A stretch of 64,000 nucleotides of DNA, from positions 124,001-188,000 of the forward strand of contig NZ_BMXR01000006.1 of NCBI RefSeq assembly GCF_014651855.1, written 5' to 3'. The position numbers and the translations under genes were made by a program. This DNA is from Saccharospirillum salsuginis. GTDB taxonomy: Bacteria > Pseudomonadota > Gammaproteobacteria > Pseudomonadales > Natronospirillaceae. Below are positions 27,253 to 34,761 of this stretch, one piece after another (position 1 is the first letter of the stretch; the number at the start of each line of letters is the position of its first letter). The notes below the pieces were generated by a model, which was not told where the DNA came from, made no database searches, and worked only from the letters and a program-made list of their open reading frames with translations.

Positions 27253-27743
27253 GCGATCAAGCCCAAACCGGTGAATATGTTGTCCAGCCAGCCAGAACAG
27301 ACGACATCGATAACATCATTCACTCTATCGAACAGTTGCTGGAAGAACTCTCGGGTAAAACCGGGATTCAACTGTATCAAAATTCATATGAATGGTGTCG
27401 ACGAGTGATAGAAGATCCATCTCTCGGAGCGATTATCGTTTGTAGGCAAAAACGGAGTGCCAAGTCCTTGGTTGGGGTGATCACACTCTCAATTTCCAAT
27501 GCGATCCGTGTTCCAAAACCTTACGCTGTTATAGAGGAACTGTGGGTTGATCCGGCTTACCGTAGCGTCGGGGTTGGAGCCAGTCTTTTGGACGAAGCGA
27601 TGAAGTTCGCTGAGAAATCGGTACTTTCCCGTTTGGAAGTAGGGCTTCCTCCGTTTGGTTTTCCTAATTACACGGCCACCGAGCAGTTTTACGGACGTAA
27701 TGGCTTTTCACCCGTTGGCGCCCGTATGAAGCGAATATTATGA
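27249..27743 (+). CDS. GNAT-family N-acetyltransferase
   Basis: 164 residues. Motif A of the acetyl-CoA site is visible: VIEELWVDPAYRSVGVGASLL, with RxxGxG as RSVGVG. FYGRNGFSPVG near the end is the usual GNAT C-terminal strand and helix. ATG overlaps the pabB stop (ATGA) and its own stop overlaps the next gene. Paired with a deacetylase, it could acetylate an amine on the product or an intermediate as protection during synthesis; this is inference. Confidence 0.86.
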   Translation: MSDQAQTGEYVVQPARTDDIDNIIHSIEQLLEELSGKTGIQLYQNSYEWCRRVIEDPSLGAIIVCRQKRSAKSLVGVITLSISNAIRVPKPYAVIEELWVDPAYRSVGVGASLLDEAMKFAEKSVLSRLEVGLPPFGFPNYTATEQFYGRNGFSPVGARMKRIL

Positions 27744-28732
27744 ATGTGAACTCCAAGGTGCGGGTGTTCGAATCAGCCAGAACAGGCGCGGTAGCCAGGG
27801 AAACCATCGGACCAGACGGTACCGTGCGGCGATCCAACGAAACCCGACGGCGTACTGGAGCCATTGCGCGAGGGTTGACCAGCGTGGGCGGGGTCGAAGT
27901 GCAGATTGTACCGACGCACCGCCCCTATGATGTCCAACTGCTCGAGGGCATTCACGATCCGGACTATATCGCATTTTTGATGTCCCGAAGTGAAACACTT
28001 AAAGTTGGTGAGGTTGTGTATGAGCATGAGTTCATTGCACGCGAAGTCCAACCCGACACCCCGATAGTGCAAGGTGTGTTCAGTTCGGCCTTGGCGGCCG
28101 CTCAATGCGCGGCATTTGCCTCGCGGGTGGCGGTTCAGAGCGAATCTGCAACCTACGCTTTATGTCGACCTCCTGGTCATCATGCTGGCTATCGTTTCAT
28201 GGGTGGCTATTGCTATTTGAATAACGCCGCAGTGGCCGCGAAAACAATGCGGGACTACGGTATATCCAAAGTAGCAGTGTTGGACATAGATTTCCATTTT
28301 GGAAACGGTACCTTGGATATCATTAAACGCCAAAAAGACATGATGTTCGGGTCGATTCACTGTTCAACCAAGAAGGCGTTTCCCAGCCTGGGTTATGAGG
28401 CGTCCGCGCAAGCACCTCACATCCTGTGCGGATTCGAATCAGAGCCCTCTGAAAGTGAATATCTCGCGACGATTGACGAAATCCTGTCCTGCTTTATGAA
28501 AAATGGATCAGAAGGGCTGGTGGTTTCCACAGGTTATGACATAGTGAAAGATGATCCCCACGGTGGGTGGACTATTCAGCCAGAGTTCTTCAAATTAATC
28601 GCCGAACGTTTACCACAGAACGGACCGGTATGTCTTGTTCAGGAGGGAGGTTACGCCTTGGAATCACTCGCTGAGTGCAGTCGAAACCTAATCCTCGGGT
28701 TGACCAGAAGTGAGACAGCGGTTTCCGAATAG
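27740..28732 (+). CDS. Histone deacetylase/acetylpolyamine amidohydrolase family zinc hydrolase
   Basis: 330 residues. Metal and catalytic signatures are complete: RPPGHHAGY (His pair), MGGYCYLNNAA, LDIDFHFGNGT (Asp and His zinc ligands) and STGYDIVKDDPHGGW (second Asp). Such enzymes remove acetyl or acyl groups from amines; the best known small-molecule members are acetylpolyamine amidohydrolases. It is coupled to the GNAT gene by a 4-base overlap, which suggests the acetylation put on by GNAT is taken off at a later step or on export. Confidence 0.88.
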   Translation: MNVNSKVRVFESARTGAVARETIGPDGTVRRSNETRRRTGAIARGLTSVGGVEVQIVPTHRPYDVQLLEGIHDPDYIAFLMSRSETLKVGEVVYEHEFIAREVQPDTPIVQGVFSSALAAAQCAAFASRVAVQSESATYALCRPPGHHAGYRFMGGYCYLNNAAVAAKTMRDYGISKVAVLDIDFHFGNGTLDIIKRQKDMMFGSIHCSTKKAFPSLGYEASAQAPHILCGFESEPSESEYLATIDEILSCFMKNGSEGLVVSTGYDIVKDDPHGGWTIQPEFFKLIAERLPQNGPVCLVQEGGYALESLAECSRNLILGLTRSETAVSE

Positions 28733-28754
28733 TAATTTGATAAGGAGAAATATA

Positions 28755-29033
28755 ATGCTTAACTTGGACGATGTTCGTAAATCCATTGATGAGATCGATT
28801 CAAACCTGATTCAACTTCTAGCTAAGCGTTACAGCATTTGCCGTGAGGTAGCTCATTACAAAAAGACCAACGGCATACCGATGATGCAGCCAAATCGGGT
28901 GGAAGAAGTGAAGGGTCGGTGCGCAAGGATGGCTGAAGAACAGAGCCTGTCTGGCGATTTTGCACGTCAGCTGTATACACTCATTATCAACGAAGCCTGT
29001 CGAATAGAGGACGTGATAATCGATGGAGAATAA
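28755..29033 (+). CDS. AroQ-type chorismate mutase (probable 4-amino-4-deoxychorismate mutase)
   Basis: 92 residues from ATG 28755, with TAAGGAGAAA upstream. Three-helix AroQ fold: LDDVRKSIDEIDSNLIQLLAKRYSICREVAHYKK carries the family Arg, Asp and Lys positions. Next to pabAB it is expected to act like PapB of the p-aminophenylalanine pathway and rearrange ADC to 4-amino-4-deoxyprephenate. It overlaps the next gene by 11 bases. Confidence 0.88.
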   Translation: MLNLDDVRKSIDEIDSNLIQLLAKRYSICREVAHYKKTNGIPMMQPNRVEEVKGRCARMAEEQSLSGDFARQLYTLIINEACRIEDVIIDGE

Positions 29034-29637
29034 TCCGGCAGGTACGCGAAAACCTTTGAAATTCGCAACTTTGGGTCCGACCGGGTCATGCCATGAGTAT
29101 GCACTGAGGGCCTACTTTGAATTTCAGGTTCTGGATAATGCTGAGATTGTGTTCACCATGGATTATATGGAAGCGCTGGAGTGGCTGAGGAACGATCAAG
29201 TAGATTTTATCATGCAGGGCTGCGTACACCCCAAAACCAAGGATGTCATTGAAAAGTATCACAAAGAAGTTTTTGTGATCGATTCCTTTCTGTATCCCAC
29301 ACAGGAGCTGGCTGTGGTGGTTAGAAAGGATGTAAACGAACCGAAATCCTTTGGGCTTATGCCGGCTACCTCCGGTTATGTCGACTTGGATCTATGGACC
29401 GAAGTCTATGAAGAGCTTTCCAAACCCATGGTGAGCCAGAACCTGTTAGCCGGTAAGTACGACGCAGGGCTTTGTTACACCCATATTGCGAGACAACATC
29501 CTGATCTGCTGAGGGTTGAACACATTATTGGCGAGATCGTTCAGCCATGGATGCTGTACGGCAAGGTACGGCGCTACCAGGGAACGTTGATCGGGCAAAA
29601 GATAACATCTTTCGAAAGTTACTTGGAGCCATCATGA
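29023..29637 (+). CDS. Prephenate dehydratase-fold protein, BacA-like (prephenate decarboxylase homologue)
   Basis: 204 residues, the same length as B. subtilis BacA. It opens with FATLGPTGSCHEYALRAY (BacA: TLGPEGTSSEYA), and the C terminus reads VQPWMLYGKV where BacA has a PMSWSLFGKG-type segment. The catalytic Thr-Arg-Phe motif of true prephenate dehydratase is absent and no ACT domain follows, both features of BacA. BacA decarboxylates prephenate without aromatising the ring. On an amino-prephenate substrate the product would be a 4-amino-cyclohexadienyl pyruvate. Family placement is from motif comparison by memory. Confidence 0.72.
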   Translation: MENNPAGTRKPLKFATLGPTGSCHEYALRAYFEFQVLDNAEIVFTMDYMEALEWLRNDQVDFIMQGCVHPKTKDVIEKYHKEVFVIDSFLYPTQELAVVVRKDVNEPKSFGLMPATSGYVDLDLWTEVYEELSKPMVSQNLLAGKYDAGLCYTHIARQHPDLLRVEHIIGEIVQPWMLYGKVRRYQGTLIGQKITSFESYLEPS

Positions 29638-30608
29638 AGCCTTCCTCCAATGCCACTGTACAAGGGCTTGTGGCGCCACGAGAGCCACTGAAGTACCTGG
29701 GTGTCGCCGCTGTGGTCATATTCAGTGTGTTGACGGCAGCAAAAGAAGTCATGAGTGCCCATACCGTACAGGAAATAGACCCGTTCCTCCTGGTTTTCCT
29801 CACCTTTGGGTTAACGGCCCTTGTCTTTCATTTGGGTATGGCCCTTGGTTGGCTAAAGAAACCGATGTTCAATGCGGGACATAACCGGAAGCTATTGGTT
29901 CGAGATCTGATTATCATCAATATTTCAACGGCGGCCAGCTGGTTAATACTTTTTCATGCTTTGAAGTATTCCGAACCCGCCATCGTCAGCTCAATCATGA
30001 CCGCCAGTGGTCCACTGATCACATTAGTCATAGACTCTCTCTTCAGGGCTCGGTCAAAGTCCGCTGTCAGTGACCTGCTTACCGGCTTTGGAATACTTGC
30101 TACCACCTTGGTTCTGGTGTGGCTGGCCAGTACCGGGAAAACAGGCGTTGTTCAGGAAGATCCCCTATTGGTGTGGATCACGCTGGGAGCGGCTCTGTTC
30201 AGCGGCATCGCGGTTTCAGGGACAACGGTCTATTCAAAAAGGATGTACGAACGCGGCTGGCAACCTTCGCAGCTTATGGCGCATCGCTTCTATCTGTTGT
30301 GTTTTTTGTCCTTGGTGTTCATCATCGGTGATGGCGGCATATTGGAGGATATTAGACGCTATTGGGACCTGATACTGATCATCACCATCTTTGGCATCCT
30401 AATTCCTATTTATATTCTGCAGATCGGTATCAAGCTCTGCCGGCCTGTTGTCGTATCCAGCCTGATTGCCGCTGGTCCAGCATACACCTTTTTATTTCAG
30501 CTGTTTGACGACCGCATCCAGATGTCCATTCCAACGCTGATTGGGGTGGTTGTCCTAAGTGTGTTTGTTTTCCTAAGCGTCATTTTGGAAAAGCCGGGTC
30601 CCTCATGA
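29634..30608 (+). CDS. EamA/DMT-family transporter
   Basis: 324 residues from ATG 29634 (MKPSSNATVQG), whose ATGA overlaps the previous stop. About ten hydrophobic segments in two EamA repeats; LFHALKYSEPAIVSSIMTASGPLITLVID is the typical helix 3-4 region. Such proteins export amino acids and small metabolites across the inner membrane. Likely the exporter of the cluster product. Confidence 0.85.
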   Translation: MKPSSNATVQGLVAPREPLKYLGVAAVVIFSVLTAAKEVMSAHTVQEIDPFLLVFLTFGLTALVFHLGMALGWLKKPMFNAGHNRKLLVRDLIIINISTAASWLILFHALKYSEPAIVSSIMTASGPLITLVIDSLFRARSKSAVSDLLTGFGILATTLVLVWLASTGKTGVVQEDPLLVWITLGAALFSGIAVSGTTVYSKRMYERGWQPSQLMAHRFYLLCFLSLVFIIGDGGILEDIRRYWDLILIITIFGILIPIYILQIGIKLCRPVVVSSLIAAGPAYTFLFQLFDDRIQMSIPTLIGVVVLSVFVFLSVILEKPGPS

Positions 30609-31864
30609 AATCGTCCGATCCCGTTTGCGTTATCGTAGATGCCTACTCCACAGGAAATCGATTAGCGGAGTACTTTCGACAGAAAGGTTATCGCTGCCTG
30701 CATGTGCAAAGTGCGCCAACCATTCTAGAGGTCTACGCGGCAAGTTTCGTTCCTGAACAATTTGATGACCATTTGATTCTTGATAAGGATATAGACGGGT
30801 TAGTCAACTACCTGAAGACGCTCCATGTGCAGCACGTGCTCGCAGGATCTGAAGTGGGTGTGGGACTAGCGGACCGGCTGAGCGTTGCATTGGCTTTACC
30901 TGGCAACGGGTTGGCGCTTTCTGAAGCCCGGCGAAACAAGTATCTAATGGCTGAAGCATTGCGGAAAGCCGGCGTGGATGCCGTGAAACAGATCGCTACC
31001 GACAGCGAAGAGCATGTTTGCCGATGGCTCGATTCGCACCGGAAGTGGCCAGTCGTTGTTAAGCCGATGGATAGTGCCGGGTCGGACGGGGTGCGCTTTT
31101 GCCACTCCCAGGAAGCGGTATTGCAGGCATTCCGGAGCTTACTCGGCATTACGAACCGCTTGGGGTCGGTTAATGAAGAACTTCTACTCCAAGAGTGTTT
31201 GATCGGCCAGGAATACATTGTAAATTCTGTTAGCCGGCAAGGACGTCATTGTATTTCGGAAATTTGGACAGTCAACAAACAGAAGCAGACCTTTGGATCG
31301 ATCTACGATTACGAAGAACTGGTCAACCGTTTGGATTCACCCGTACACGAGGCCGTGGCTACCTATGTCACTTCTGTTCTTGATGCTCTCGGAATAGAGA
31401 TCGGCGCAGCCCATACCGAACTGTGCGTAACCGATAAGGGACCGGTGCTTATCGAAACCGGAGCACGGTTGCATGGTAGCATTTCGCCAGAGGCCATTGC
31501 ACAAGCCTTGGGTTACCATCCAATTGAGTTGTGCGTGTCTGCCTATACCGAACCACGCGCGTTCGAATACCAACTGCACCGTGTTCCGAATCTGTTCAAG
31601 AATATGTTCTGCGTAAACCTGATCAGCAACCAATCAGGTACTGTTACCGGGTATGGACGGTTTGAAGCAGTAAAAGCCCTGCCTTCGTTCGTGGAGGCAA
31701 TCTGCCTGCCAACAATCGGTGATCGCATCAGCCAAACCGTTGACCTATTCTCAAATCCGGGTGTCATTTACCTCGCCCATGAAGACCGCTCTGTTTTATG
31801 GGACGATTATCAGACCATCCGTCAGCTGGAAACGGCGGGTTTTTTCGATGTGGAGCCACGATGA
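30605..31864 (+). CDS. ATP-grasp ligase (BacD-like amino-acid ligase family)
   Basis: 419 residues. ATP-grasp elements: WPVVVKPMDSAGSDGVRF (ATP-binding strand-loop), ELLLQECLIGQEYIVNSV, and LCVTDKGPVLIETGARLHGS carrying the Mg-binding Glu and following basic residue. It would ligate an amino acid carboxylate to an amine through an acyl-phosphate, as BacD does to give bacilysin. It has an ATGA overlap with both neighbours. The C-terminal third resembles the other ATP-grasp protein at 5377-6648, though the two are clearly diverged. Confidence 0.88.
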   Translation: MKSSDPVCVIVDAYSTGNRLAEYFRQKGYRCLHVQSAPTILEVYAASFVPEQFDDHLILDKDIDGLVNYLKTLHVQHVLAGSEVGVGLADRLSVALALPGNGLALSEARRNKYLMAEALRKAGVDAVKQIATDSEEHVCRWLDSHRKWPVVVKPMDSAGSDGVRFCHSQEAVLQAFRSLLGITNRLGSVNEELLLQECLIGQEYIVNSVSRQGRHCISEIWTVNKQKQTFGSIYDYEELVNRLDSPVHEAVATYVTSVLDALGIEIGAAHTELCVTDKGPVLIETGARLHGSISPEAIAQALGYHPIELCVSAYTEPRAFEYQLHRVPNLFKNMFCVNLISNQSGTVTGYGRFEAVKALPSFVEAICLPTIGDRISQTVDLFSNPGVIYLAHEDRSVLWDDYQTIRQLETAGFFDVEPR

Positions 31865-32727
31865 CGTTCACCATAGATAGCCCCGCTACATTGATCTGGC
31901 GGGATGGAGTGTTCATTCCGGAAGAGCAATCCCGGATATCGATATTGACGCATGGATTGCACTACTCAACCAGCGTATTTGAAGGCATACGAGCTTATCA
32001 GGGCGAGGTTTTTGAATTGGAGCGTCATTGCCAACGCTTGATCGATTCTGCGGCATCGCTGGGGTTTAGTATTCAGTATTCAGTTCAGGAATTATGTTTT
32101 GCCTGTCGCTCATTGCTTGAGCAGCTGGACCTCAGTAACGCCTATATACGGCCTGTCGCATGGTGTGGCGAAGAATCGTTGGGGATATCGCAAGCGGGTG
32201 TTTCGTCGCACGTCGCTATCGCGGCGTGGGAGTTTGAACCCTCATTGCCCACAGACGGCCTAGCTTTGGGTGTTTCGACATGGCGGCGGCCACCCCCAAG
32301 CGCTTACCCCACCGACGCCAAGGCGGCGGGAATGTATGCGATAAGCGTGCTAAGCCACCGGGAGGCAATAGCCAAGGGTTTTGACGACGCGCTTTTGCTG
32401 GACCACCAAGAGTTCGTTGCAGACGCGTCAGTGGCCAACGTATTCATGGTAAAGAATGGAACTCTTCACACGCCAAAACCGATAGGCTTCTTAAATGGTA
32501 TTACTCGTAAGGTCACCCTATCCCTGGCTTCTGAATTGGGCTTGGATACTCGGGAAGCTTACATAACTTTGAATGATTTGCTTACTGCCGACGAAGTGTT
32601 CCTGACCGGTACAGCCTACGAAATTTGCCCGGTCAAATCGGTGGGTGGAACATCTTTTCCGGCACGAGACATAACTGACAAACTGAGACAAGCCTATCGA
32701 CAAGCGACGTTGGTTCACTTGAACTGA
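31861..32727 (+). CDS. Class IV aminotransferase (branched-chain aminotransferase-like)
   Basis: 288 residues from ATG 31861, overlapping the ligase stop. PLP fold type IV: HGLHYSTSVFEGIRAYQG at the N terminus, the PLP lysine Lys154 in DAKAAGMYAISVL, FDDALLLDHQEFVADASVANVFMVKNG, and GTAYEICPV near the C terminus. It resembles IlvE more than ADC lyase. The proposed job is transamination of the cyclohexadienyl pyruvate to the amino acid. It is the last gene of the tightly overlapping run that starts at pabA. Confidence 0.88.
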   Translation: MTFTIDSPATLIWRDGVFIPEEQSRISILTHGLHYSTSVFEGIRAYQGEVFELERHCQRLIDSAASLGFSIQYSVQELCFACRSLLEQLDLSNAYIRPVAWCGEESLGISQAGVSSHVAIAAWEFEPSLPTDGLALGVSTWRRPPPSAYPTDAKAAGMYAISVLSHREAIAKGFDDALLLDHQEFVADASVANVFMVKNGTLHTPKPIGFLNGITRKVTLSLASELGLDTREAYITLNDLLTADEVFLTGTAYEICPVKSVGGTSFPARDITDKLRQAYRQATLVHLN

Positions 32728-32768
32728 AGCTTTCAAAGCCATTATTTGAGTGTGGCTCTATTGATCGG

Positions 32769-32794
32769 GAAGTCGGTCTCTATCCGCTTATGAA
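32769..32794 (+). pseudogene. Possible short bro remnant at the right edge of cluster 1
   Basis: GAAGTCGGTCTCTATCCGCT plus the next six bases match the bro genes (for example 22972-22997, coding EAGLYRLMN) at 23 of 26 positions and in the same reading frame (EVGLYPLMK). The match is short, so chance is not excluded. Confidence 0.35.
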
Positions 32795-32877
32795 GAAAGG
32801 TCTCGAAGTAATCAGCATTCGATCTACGTAAGTATTCGGCTAAAGACCGGCTCTTTAAGGAAAAAACGCAACTTGAA

Positions 32878-33690
32878 TCAATTGATCGTAACAGCTCGCC
32901 TATATTCACCGGGAGAGACTCCATAGTGTTTTTTGAAAGATCTTACAAAGTGAGATGGATCTGAGAAATGCAGTTCATAAGCGATGTTCCGAATGGATAA
33001 AGTACTTGAACAAAGCAACTCCTTGCTTTGTTGCAACTTTTGATCTTTGAGCCATTTTGCGGGCGTTGCTAGAAATATTTCGTAAAACAAACTCTTAAAT
33101 GATGACTCGGTAAACCCTTGTTTAGAAGCATTCGCAAACATGCACTGCCCGTAATCAATATAGTTCCAGGCAATATGAAGTACTTTTTGCTTCTCAATTG
33201 ACCGTTTACTCATGAAGATTGCCAGGGAACTGTATGGTTCCACATGAGAAATAGCCTTGTAAGTAACTATATTCATTATGGCAACCAGCTGTAAGTAGTT
33301 CTTGGCGTTGTTTTTGGTTAGGTACATGAGATCTGTGACCAGTCTTCGGCTGTTCCTGGAAACAACGTACTCGCCACCATGTCGCGGCAGAAGCCGGGCT
33401 CGTGACTGGGTTATTAGCTCAAATATACGCTCCGAAAGGAAGTCTTTATCTATATAAGCGATCACAACACCGGCAGGGCTACTGGTTTGGACATGTACAT
33501 TGTTCCCTGTGTTGTTGATAAGAACACATTCATCTGAAGAAAACGTCATGAGCTTTCCTTTAGGTTCAATGGTAACAGAAACATGACCATCGATTGGAAC
33601 AATGAGGAAAGCAATATCATTTAACCTTTCTGTGGTTATAAGATAATCCTGCGTAACATATTTTACCGTGTATGGCAGTCTCATTTTCAT
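32878..33690 (-). CDS. AraC-family transcriptional regulator
   Basis: 270 residues. The C-terminal ~95 residues are an AraC/XylS double HTH: LQQSKELLCSSTLSIRNIAYELHFSDPSHFVRSFKKHYGVSPGEYRRA. The N-terminal part is cupin-like (sensor domain of the AraC-binding-like group) without a named ligand. It is divergent from the precursor peptide gene of cluster 2, with 190 bp of AT-rich DNA between, so it most likely activates cluster 2 and possibly itself. Confidence 0.88.
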   Translation of the reverse strand: MKMRLPYTVKYVTQDYLITTERLNDIAFLIVPIDGHVSVTIEPKGKLMTFSSDECVLINNTGNNVHVQTSSPAGVVIAYIDKDFLSERIFELITQSRARLLPRHGGEYVVSRNSRRLVTDLMYLTKNNAKNYLQLVAIMNIVTYKAISHVEPYSSLAIFMSKRSIEKQKVLHIAWNYIDYGQCMFANASKQGFTESSFKSLFYEIFLATPAKWLKDQKLQQSKELLCSSTLSIRNIAYELHFSDPSHFVRSFKKHYGVSPGEYRRAVTIN

Positions 33691-33754
33691 CCCTTAATTT
33701 CAATCCCATGAGTTGCTAAAAATACTACCACGTAATTTTTTCAAGCCTCCAATA

Positions 33755-33769
33755 CACTTCCGTGAAGTG
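33755..33769. promoter_or_regulatory. Palindrome in the AraC/cluster 2 divergent region
   Basis: CACTTC-CGT-GAAGTG is a perfect 6-bp inverted repeat, 65 bp from the araC-type start and 112 bp from the peptide start. It is a candidate operator. The surrounding DNA (33691-33870) is very AT-rich, and several weak sigma70-like boxes can be drawn, so I do not assign one. Confidence 0.4.
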
Positions 33770-33880
33770 AATCACAAATAATTAAAAATTCGATCTGAAT
33801 TGAATATAAAACAATAAAATGTTCTACACGTTAGAAAAAAAATTAGGTTTAGATAAGGAAAACTGAGAGGGATGAAGGTA

Positions 33881-34069
33881 ATGGCAACAACAACACACAT
33901 TGAGCTTACAGAGGGTCAGAAAGACACCATCTCTAAGAACCTGCGAATAGGTCCGGACAAGGTCCCCGATACTATTTCAATTGTAGCGATCGCGCCCGAG
34001 GCTGGTTCCTCGATTGGTATACCTGAAGATCAGCATTCAAAGTTCTCACCTGCGTTGATTGTTACTTAA
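33881..34069 (+). CDS. Putative precursor or scaffold peptide of cluster 2
   Basis: 62 residues from ATG 33881 (MATTTHIELTEGQ), with GAGAGG ten bases upstream; an ATG at 33872 would add three residues. The first ~30 residues are leader-like and charged (LTEGQKDTISKNLRIGPDKV). The next part is hydrophobic and small-residue rich (ISIVAIAPEAGSSIGIPED), and the end is KFSPALIVT with a C-terminal Thr. No Cys. It is the first gene of a long operon whose far end encodes a PqqD-like recognition element, so it is the best candidate for the peptide substrate or carrier. It does not match a RiPP precursor family that I know. Confidence 0.6.
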   Translation: MATTTHIELTEGQKDTISKNLRIGPDKVPDTISIVAIAPEAGSSIGIPEDQHSKFSPALIVT

Positions 34070-34107
34070 GGTACTTATCATTCTTTTCACTGATTCTGGT
34101 AGAAATA

Positions 34108-34761
34108 ATGGATACAGTTAAGTCGGTAAGCAGAGCAATTGAATATTTGGCCGTTGGAAAGCCAGTCATCATTCGTGACCATGACGATAGAGAAGGTGAA
34201 GGTGATCTGGCTTTTAGTGCCAAGCATTCTACTCCAGCATTGGTCAACTTTGCCCTCACCTTTGCAAGAGGTCTTTTGTGTGTATCCCTTCCGGAGGAAT
34301 ACGCAGAAAGAATGAATATTTCACGTCTGTATAGTAACAATAAGGATGTGCACGATACTCCATTTGGGTATCCTGTTTCTTTAGCGAATGGTACCTCGGG
34401 TATATCAGCGGAAGATCGTAGCGACACTATTCGGGCCTTGAGTGACATTGAAAGTACGCCTGACTTGTTCTGCATTCCTGGTCACACGCCTACTTTGATT
34501 GCTAAGCCTGGTGGCTTGCGCGTAAGGGATGGTCACACGGAAGCCATTTTGGATCTGTTAGGCTTGGCAGGAATAGGTGGGCCTGGAGTGGTCTGTGAGA
34601 TATTGAATTCAGCGGGTGCCATCGCAGGAAAAATGGAGCTGGAAACAATTTCAAGAAATCTTGATATTCCCATTGTCTCAATTTCTGATATCAAAAAGTC
34701 ACTCCTGACTAAACCTGAGAACATGAAACACGGATCGTTGACTGATGTTGCGCCATCATAA
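34108..34761 (+). CDS. RibB-type 3,4-dihydroxy-2-butanone-4-phosphate synthase paralogue
   Basis: 217 residues, the full RibB fold. Metal/substrate motif DHDDREGEGDLAFSAKH (canonical DDxxRExEGD), GTSGISAEDRSDTIRAL, PGHTPTLIAKPGGLRVRDGHTEAILDL and CEILNSAGAIAG. RibB converts ribulose-5-phosphate to a C4 keto phosphate and formate. The canonical THTDF-type segment is changed to DTPFGYPVSL, so substrate or outcome may differ. No other riboflavin gene is nearby, which argues for a biosynthetic paralogue supplying a C4 unit. It overlaps the next gene by 17 bases. Confidence 0.85.
   Translation: MDTVKSVSRAIEYLAVGKPVIIRDHDDREGEGDLAFSAKHSTPALVNFALTFARGLLCVSLPEEYAERMNISRLYSNNKDVHDTPFGYPVSLANGTSGISAEDRSDTIRALSDIESTPDLFCIPGHTPTLIAKPGGLRVRDGHTEAILDLLGLAGIGGPGVVCEILNSAGAIAGKMELETISRNLDIPIVSISDIKKSLLTKPENMKHGSLTDVAPS

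Noticed and set aside
24945..32727. Calling cluster 1 a stravidin cluster
   Set aside because: No homologation enzymes and no streptavidin-like gene are present; only the shared early logic is supported.
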